A stretch of 9,423 bases of DNA from JBJENW01 sp051880395 (lineage in GTDB: Bacteria; Bacillota; Clostridia; Lachnospirales; Lachnospiraceae), in the NCBI GenBank assembly GCA_051880395.1, contig JBJENW010000269.1, forward strand, positions 1 through 9,423. The letters run 5' to 3'. A program made the position numbers and the translations under genes. This document shows positions 6,557 through 9,423 of this stretch, in pieces; the stretch's first letter is position 1; each line of letters opens with the position of its first letter. Under the pieces are notes generated by a model, which saw only the letters and a program-made list of their open reading frames with translations, had not been told where the DNA came from and ran no database searches.

Positions 6557-7162
6557 ATGAAAAAATATGCAGTGACAATTACAAGGCAATTTGGAAGTCT
6601 GGGACGGCCGATCGCAAAACGCATGAGCGAGTTGCTGGGTGTGGAATACTATGACAGGGAAATCGTGGATATGACAGCGAAGAAACTAAATCTTCCGGTT
6701 TCGGAAGTGAGTGATCAGGAGGAATCAGTAAAAACAGCATTTTTTAAGATGCGATATCCGTTTGGCAGTGGCACGACCCAAGTACAAGACAGCATTTTTC
6801 TTGCACAGCAGAGAATTATCTCAGAGTTTGTCAAACACAAATCTTGCATCGTAGTAGGGCGGTGTTCTGATTATATCTTAAAAAATATGGAAAATTGTAT
6901 TCATATTTTTATCTATGCACCGTATGAGCAGCGATTAAAGAATTGTGTGGAAGATTTACATCTTACAGAAAGTGAAGCAAAAAAGATGATCGAAGAGGTG
7001 GATAAGGCAAGAGATTCTTACCATAAACATTATGCCGGGTATCTGCCGCAGGATATTCATTCCAAACAGCTTTTGATTGACAGCAGTATCTTAGGAGTAG
7101 AAGGAACCGCAGAATATCTTGTTGATCTGGTGAAGAGGAAATTTTCAGATGAAACAGAATAA
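6557..7162 (+). CDS. Cytidylate kinase-like family protein
   Basis: This 201-residue soluble protein is of the cytidylate-kinase-like P-loop family. The N-terminal ITRQFGSLGRPIAKRMSELL (8-27) is the family's modified phosphate-binding loop, and YYDREIVDM (31-39) follows as usual. IVVGRCSDYIL (98-108) and a late arginine/lysine-rich helical region (about 125-165, with RLKNC and KARDSY) correspond to the nucleotide-binding core and lid. The P-loop lacks the classic GxxGxGK[ST] lysine pattern, which is normal for this subfamily, so true CMP kinase activity should not be assumed. The start is supported by AGGTGA (6545-6550) 6 bases before the ATG. It is the last gene of the MerR-controlled unit; an intrinsic terminator begins 17 bp after its stop. 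Family assignment is good; substrate is unknown. Confidence 0.85.
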   Translation: MKKYAVTITRQFGSLGRPIAKRMSELLGVEYYDREIVDMTAKKLNLPVSEVSDQEESVKTAFFKMRYPFGSGTTQVQDSIFLAQQRIISEFVKHKSCIVVGRCSDYILKNMENCIHIFIYAPYEQRLKNCVEDLHLTESEAKKMIEEVDKARDSYHKHYAGYLPQDIHSKQLLIDSSILGVEGTAEYLVDLVKRKFSDETE

Positions 7163-7169
7163 AGGAGCA

Positions 7170-7241
7170 ATGCAAAGGCGCAGAAACAACTGGTTGACTG
7201 CGTTTTTTATTTGCAAAAATTTCGATGGAAGAAAGAAGTGA
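7170..7241 (+). other. Possible 23-residue leader peptide overlapping the terminator
   Basis: AAAGGAG (7161-7167) is followed after only 2 bases by ATG 7170 and an open frame of 23 codons ending at TGA 7239-7241, just before the ABC ATPase start. The peptide is basic at the start (MQRRRNNW) and spans the terminator hairpin. The ribosome-site spacing is too short for confidence, and the frame may be accidental. If real it would allow translation to influence terminator folding. Confidence 0.15.
7179..7208 (+). terminator. Intrinsic terminator or attenuator between the cytidylate-kinase-like gene and the ABC operon
   Basis: CGCAG (7179-7183) pairs with CTGCG (7198-7202), with inner pairing CAAC (7187-7190) and GTTG (7193-7196), followed by six T (7203-7208). 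It begins 17 bp after the upstream stop codon. Only 38 bases separate the T-run from the ABC ATPase start codon, so read-through or a promoter overlapping the hairpin (TTGACT at 7194-7199, with no good -10) must drive the ABC genes. Confidence 0.75.
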
Positions 7242-7246
7242 GTAAT

Positions 7247-7990
7247 ATGGCACAGAGTGGAGAATGTATCCTGGAAGTAAAAGGAATTGGAAAAAATTTT
7301 AAAGAATTGAGTGTGTTGAAAGAAATCAGTCTGAATGTGAATCGTGGGGATGTCATTGCGATCATTGGTCCTTCGGGGTCTGGAAAAAGCACCTTTTTGC
7401 GTTGCATGAATGGCTTGGAAACGGTCAGCCGAGGCGATATTCTATTTGAAGGACAAAGTATTGTAAACGCAAAGCGTAATATCAATCAGATTCGTCAGCA
7501 TATTGGAATGGTGTTTCAACATTTTAATTTGTTTCCGCATCTGACAATTTTAGAGAATATCATTCTTGGACCGACGAAGTTGAAAAAAATGCCAAAAGAA
7601 GAAGCGGTGCAGTTAGCGGAAAGCTTATTGGAGAAAGTCGGCTTATTAAACAAAAAAAATGCCTATCCTTCTATGTTGTCAGGCGGACAGAAACAGAGAA
7701 TTGCAATTGCGCGAACACTGGCTATGGAACCGGATGTCATTCTCTTTGATGAACCGACGTCTGCTTTGGACCCGGAAATGGTAGAAGAGGTATTACGGGT
7801 GATGCAGGAATTAGCAGAGACAGGAATGACGATGTTGATTGTTACACATGAAATGGGATTTGCTCGTGAGGTCGCAAATAAAGTGCTTTTCTTAGATGGC
7901 GGCTACATTGCGGAAAGCGGAACCCCAAAGGAAGTGTTTGAGTGCAGTAAAAATGAACGGGTTCGTTCATTTTTGGAAAAAGTGTTATAA
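7247..7990 (+). CDS. Polar amino-acid ABC transporter, ATP-binding protein (GlnQ/ArtP type)
   Basis: This cytoplasmic ATPase subunit of an amino-acid importer has 247 residues, typical for the GlnQ-like family (about 240-250). Motifs in order: Walker A GPSGSGKST (41-49), Q-loop glutamine Gln91 in GMVFQHFNLFPHLT, signature LSGGQKQRIAIART (144-157), Walker B VILFDEPTSALDPE (164-177) with catalytic Glu169, and switch His201 in IVTHEMGFA. The family-specific FNLFPHLT and LDPEMV(E) segments point to polar amino acids. ATG 7247 is preceded only by a weak purine stretch (GAAGTGAG, 7235-7242); a TTG at 7211 in frame would add 12 unlike residues. The permease follows after 12 bp and the binding protein after that, forming one operon. 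The substrate is not determined by this subunit. Identification is secure. Confidence 0.96.
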   Translation: MAQSGECILEVKGIGKNFKELSVLKEISLNVNRGDVIAIIGPSGSGKSTFLRCMNGLETVSRGDILFEGQSIVNAKRNINQIRQHIGMVFQHFNLFPHLTILENIILGPTKLKKMPKEEAVQLAESLLEKVGLLNKKNAYPSMLSGGQKQRIAIARTLAMEPDVILFDEPTSALDPEMVEEVLRVMQELAETGMTMLIVTHEMGFAREVANKVLFLDGGYIAESGTPKEVFECSKNERVRSFLEKVL

Positions 7991-8002
7991 GGAGGGATAT
8001 TG

Positions 8003-8695
8003 ATGGCAGTTATTTTAGATATGTGTGTGAAATATGCACCGTTGTTTTTACAGGCAACTGTAACGACGTTAGTCTTATCTCTCATCTCGATTTTCTTTAG
8101 TATGATTTTTGGAAGTCTGATGGCATTGATGAAATTGTCAAAGGTGAAACCGATTCGTTGGTTTGCAGACTTTTATGTAGCCTTTTTCCGTGGAACACCG
8201 CTTTTGGTGCAGATTTATCTGGTGTTTTACGGCTTACCGGTACTGGGGATACAACTTCCTTCTGTTACAATTGCGGGAATGGAATGTGAACGATTGGTTT
8301 CTGGTATTATCGCATTGACGATCAACAGTGTGGCGTATGTGTGTGAGATTGTGCGAGGTGGTATCTTGTCGATTGATATCGGACAGGATGAGGCAGCACG
8401 CTCCATTGGATTTTCAAAGTGGCAGTCTATGCGATTGATCATACTGCCGCAGGCAATAAAAAATATATTACCAGCATTAGGAAATGAATTTGTTAGTCTT
8501 ATTAAGAATTCATCCCAGGTGTCTGTCATTGGAATCGCAGAGTTAATTTATGTATCCGATACGATTCGAAGCATCAGTTTCCGGCCGTTTGAGCCACTTG
8601 TGATCGTATCCGTAATTTACTTTATTCTTACGACAATTATTTCCTTCTTTGTCCGATTGTTAGAGACGCGATTGGCAGTCAGCAGTAAGCGATAA
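8003..8695 (+). CDS. Polar amino-acid ABC transporter permease (HisM/GlnP type)
   Basis: This inner-membrane permease of 230 residues is predicted to form the translocation pore with a second copy of itself, since only one permease gene is present. Hydrophobic segments lie at about 15-42, 55-80, 100-118, 155-180 and 195-220. FFRGTPLLVQIYLVFYGLP (61-79) is the hallmark of the amino-acid permease family. The EAA-type coupling loop that contacts the ATPase is DEAARSIGFSKWQSMRLIIL (129-148) followed by PQAI. ATG 8003 follows GGAGG (7991-7995) by 7 bases; an in-frame TTG at 8000 is an unlikely alternative. It lies 12 bp after the ATPase and 31 bp before the binding protein. Nothing looks damaged in this subunit. 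Identification is secure; substrate is inferred only as a polar amino acid. Confidence 0.95.
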   Translation: MAVILDMCVKYAPLFLQATVTTLVLSLISIFFSMIFGSLMALMKLSKVKPIRWFADFYVAFFRGTPLLVQIYLVFYGLPVLGIQLPSVTIAGMECERLVSGIIALTINSVAYVCEIVRGGILSIDIGQDEAARSIGFSKWQSMRLIILPQAIKNILPALGNEFVSLIKNSSQVSVIGIAELIYVSDTIRSISFRPFEPLVIVSVIYFILTTIISFFVRLLETRLAVSSKR

Positions 8696-8726
8696 AAGAA
8701 GAGAAAGAAAATAGGAGGTTATATTT

Positions 8727-9371
8727 ATGAAGAAAAAAATGAAAAAATTGGTATCGGTTCTTTTGTTCTTGGTATGTTTTGCAAATTTGGCAATGGGATG
8801 TGGATCTTCCACGGAAAAACAGGAAAGTGCGGTCTCGTCCGCTGCGGGAGAGGGAGGCAAAGTCGATGCTATAAAAGCAGCTGGTAAACTGGTGGTTGGA
8901 ACGGCCTCTGGTTATCCGCCATATGAGTTTGTCAGCATGGAGAACAATGGGGAAGTCATTGGAATCGATGTCGCGTTTGCAAAGGCAATCGCGGATAAAC
9001 TTGGGGTAAAACTGGAAGTCCAGGACATGGCATTTGGAGAGCTGATCACAGCTTTGGCTCAGGGAAAATGTGATATTGCGATCGCAGGTATGACGCAGAC
9101 CGAAGAACGGGCAAAGACGATTGATTTTTCAGATGTGTATATTACAGACGAGCAGTGTATGATCATCAGAAAAGAAGATGCCGGTCAGTATAAGACGGTG
9201 GATGATTTTAAAGGAAAGGCAGTCGGAGTGGAAAAAGGAAGTTCATCGGAGCAGGTTGTACAGACAGAAATCGCGGATGCAAAGATGAATTCACTTTCCA
9301 AGATTGCAGATTTGTTTTTGGAGTTAAAGAATGCAAAGATTGACGGAATTGTGACGAGTCGTGTTGTTTAA
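8727..9371 (+). CDS. Amino-acid ABC transporter substrate-binding lipoprotein, truncated at the C-terminus
   Basis: This extracellular solute-binding protein (SBP family 3) is predicted to be anchored to the outer face of the membrane. A lysine-rich signal peptide (1-24) ends in the lipobox-like LAMGC, with Cys25 the lipidated residue. The first lobe begins at LVVGTASGYPPYEF (55-68), followed by GIDVAFAKAIADKLGV (79-94), the substrate-contact region GMTQTEERAKTIDFSDVY (121-138) with Arg128 expected to hold the ligand carboxylate, and the crossover to lobe two (VDDFKGKAVGVEKGSSSEQ, 158-176). AGGAGG (8713-8718) supports the start. The protein stops at 214 residues, while relatives run about 260-280, so the last part of lobe two and the return strand are missing. 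At about residue 211, where family members carry an acidic ligand-binding residue, this one has Ser. The break coincides with insertion-sequence-like DNA. The product is probably non-functional unless truncation is an assembly artefact. Confidence 0.88.
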   Translation: MKKKMKKLVSVLLFLVCFANLAMGCGSSTEKQESAVSSAAGEGGKVDAIKAAGKLVVGTASGYPPYEFVSMENNGEVIGIDVAFAKAIADKLGVKLEVQDMAFGELITALAQGKCDIAIAGMTQTEERAKTIDFSDVYITDEQCMIIRKEDAGQYKTVDDFKGKAVGVEKGSSSEQVVQTEIADAKMNSLSKIADLFLELKNAKIDGIVTSRVV

Positions 9372-9423
9372 ACTGTACCCTTTGTCAAGGACATTTTGAA
9401 TTAGTGTAGTGCCTATTTTTTAG
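9364..9423. mobile_element. Possible end of an inserted IS element (IS3-like terminus), boundary uncertain
   Basis: From about 9355-9374 onward the sequence stops encoding the binding-protein family. It reads TGTACCCTTTGTCAAGGACA at 9374-9393, a CCC...GGACA-containing terminus of the kind seen at IS3-family ends, which start with TG. No transposase frame, partner repeat or target duplication is inside the window, so family and exact junction cannot be fixed. The call rests on the abrupt truncation plus this resemblance recalled from memory. Confidence 0.35.

Noticed and set aside
1..9423. CRISPR arrays, tRNA or rRNA genes
   Set aside because: No regularly spaced direct repeats, cloverleaf-type sequence or rRNA core motif was seen in any intergenic stretch.

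Overview
The window looks like a chromosomal segment from a low-GC Gram-positive anaerobe, most likely a clostridial gut bacterium of the Lachnospiraceae type. This is inferred from the AT-rich composition, strong GGAGG-type ribosome binding sites, tight gene packing, the protein style of enolase and ATP-type PEP carboxykinase, and a lipoprotein-anchored amino-acid binding protein. The species cannot be named from the sequence alone.

Layout. Positions 1-764 hold no convincing gene. They are dominated by a very large imperfect inverted repeat (about 63-528, arms of about 230 bp, tiny loop, with one perfectly matched 47-bp stretch), followed by the promoter and leader of enolase. Enolase (eno, +) and ATP-dependent PEP carboxykinase (pckA, -) converge on a shared pair of terminators, so two enzymes of the PEP node sit tail to tail. 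A 277-bp divergent intergenic region then carries the pckA promoter and a MerR-type promoter for the next block.

That block, on the + strand, is a choline/ethanolamine kinase-family phosphotransferase, a MerR regulator with an effector-binding (GyrI-like) C-terminal domain that overlaps it by 4 bp, an MgtC/SapB-family membrane protein and a cytidylate-kinase-like protein. Two promoters with the 19-bp spacer characteristic of MerR control, sharing 19 of 27 aligned bases, lie before the kinase and before the MgtC-family gene. This suggests one MerR regulon covering both transcription units.

After an intrinsic terminator comes a polar amino-acid ABC importer: ATPase, permease and lipoprotein binding protein. 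The binding protein is cut short in its second lobe at about 9351-9371. The downstream sequence does not continue the family and resembles the end of an insertion sequence, so the importer is probably broken here. The window ends 52 bases later.

The most unusual items are the giant inverted repeat, the duplicated MerR-type operators around a kinase/MgtC/nucleotide-kinase-like cluster, the apparently interrupted binding protein, and a terminator so close to the ABC operon that it may act as an attenuator.
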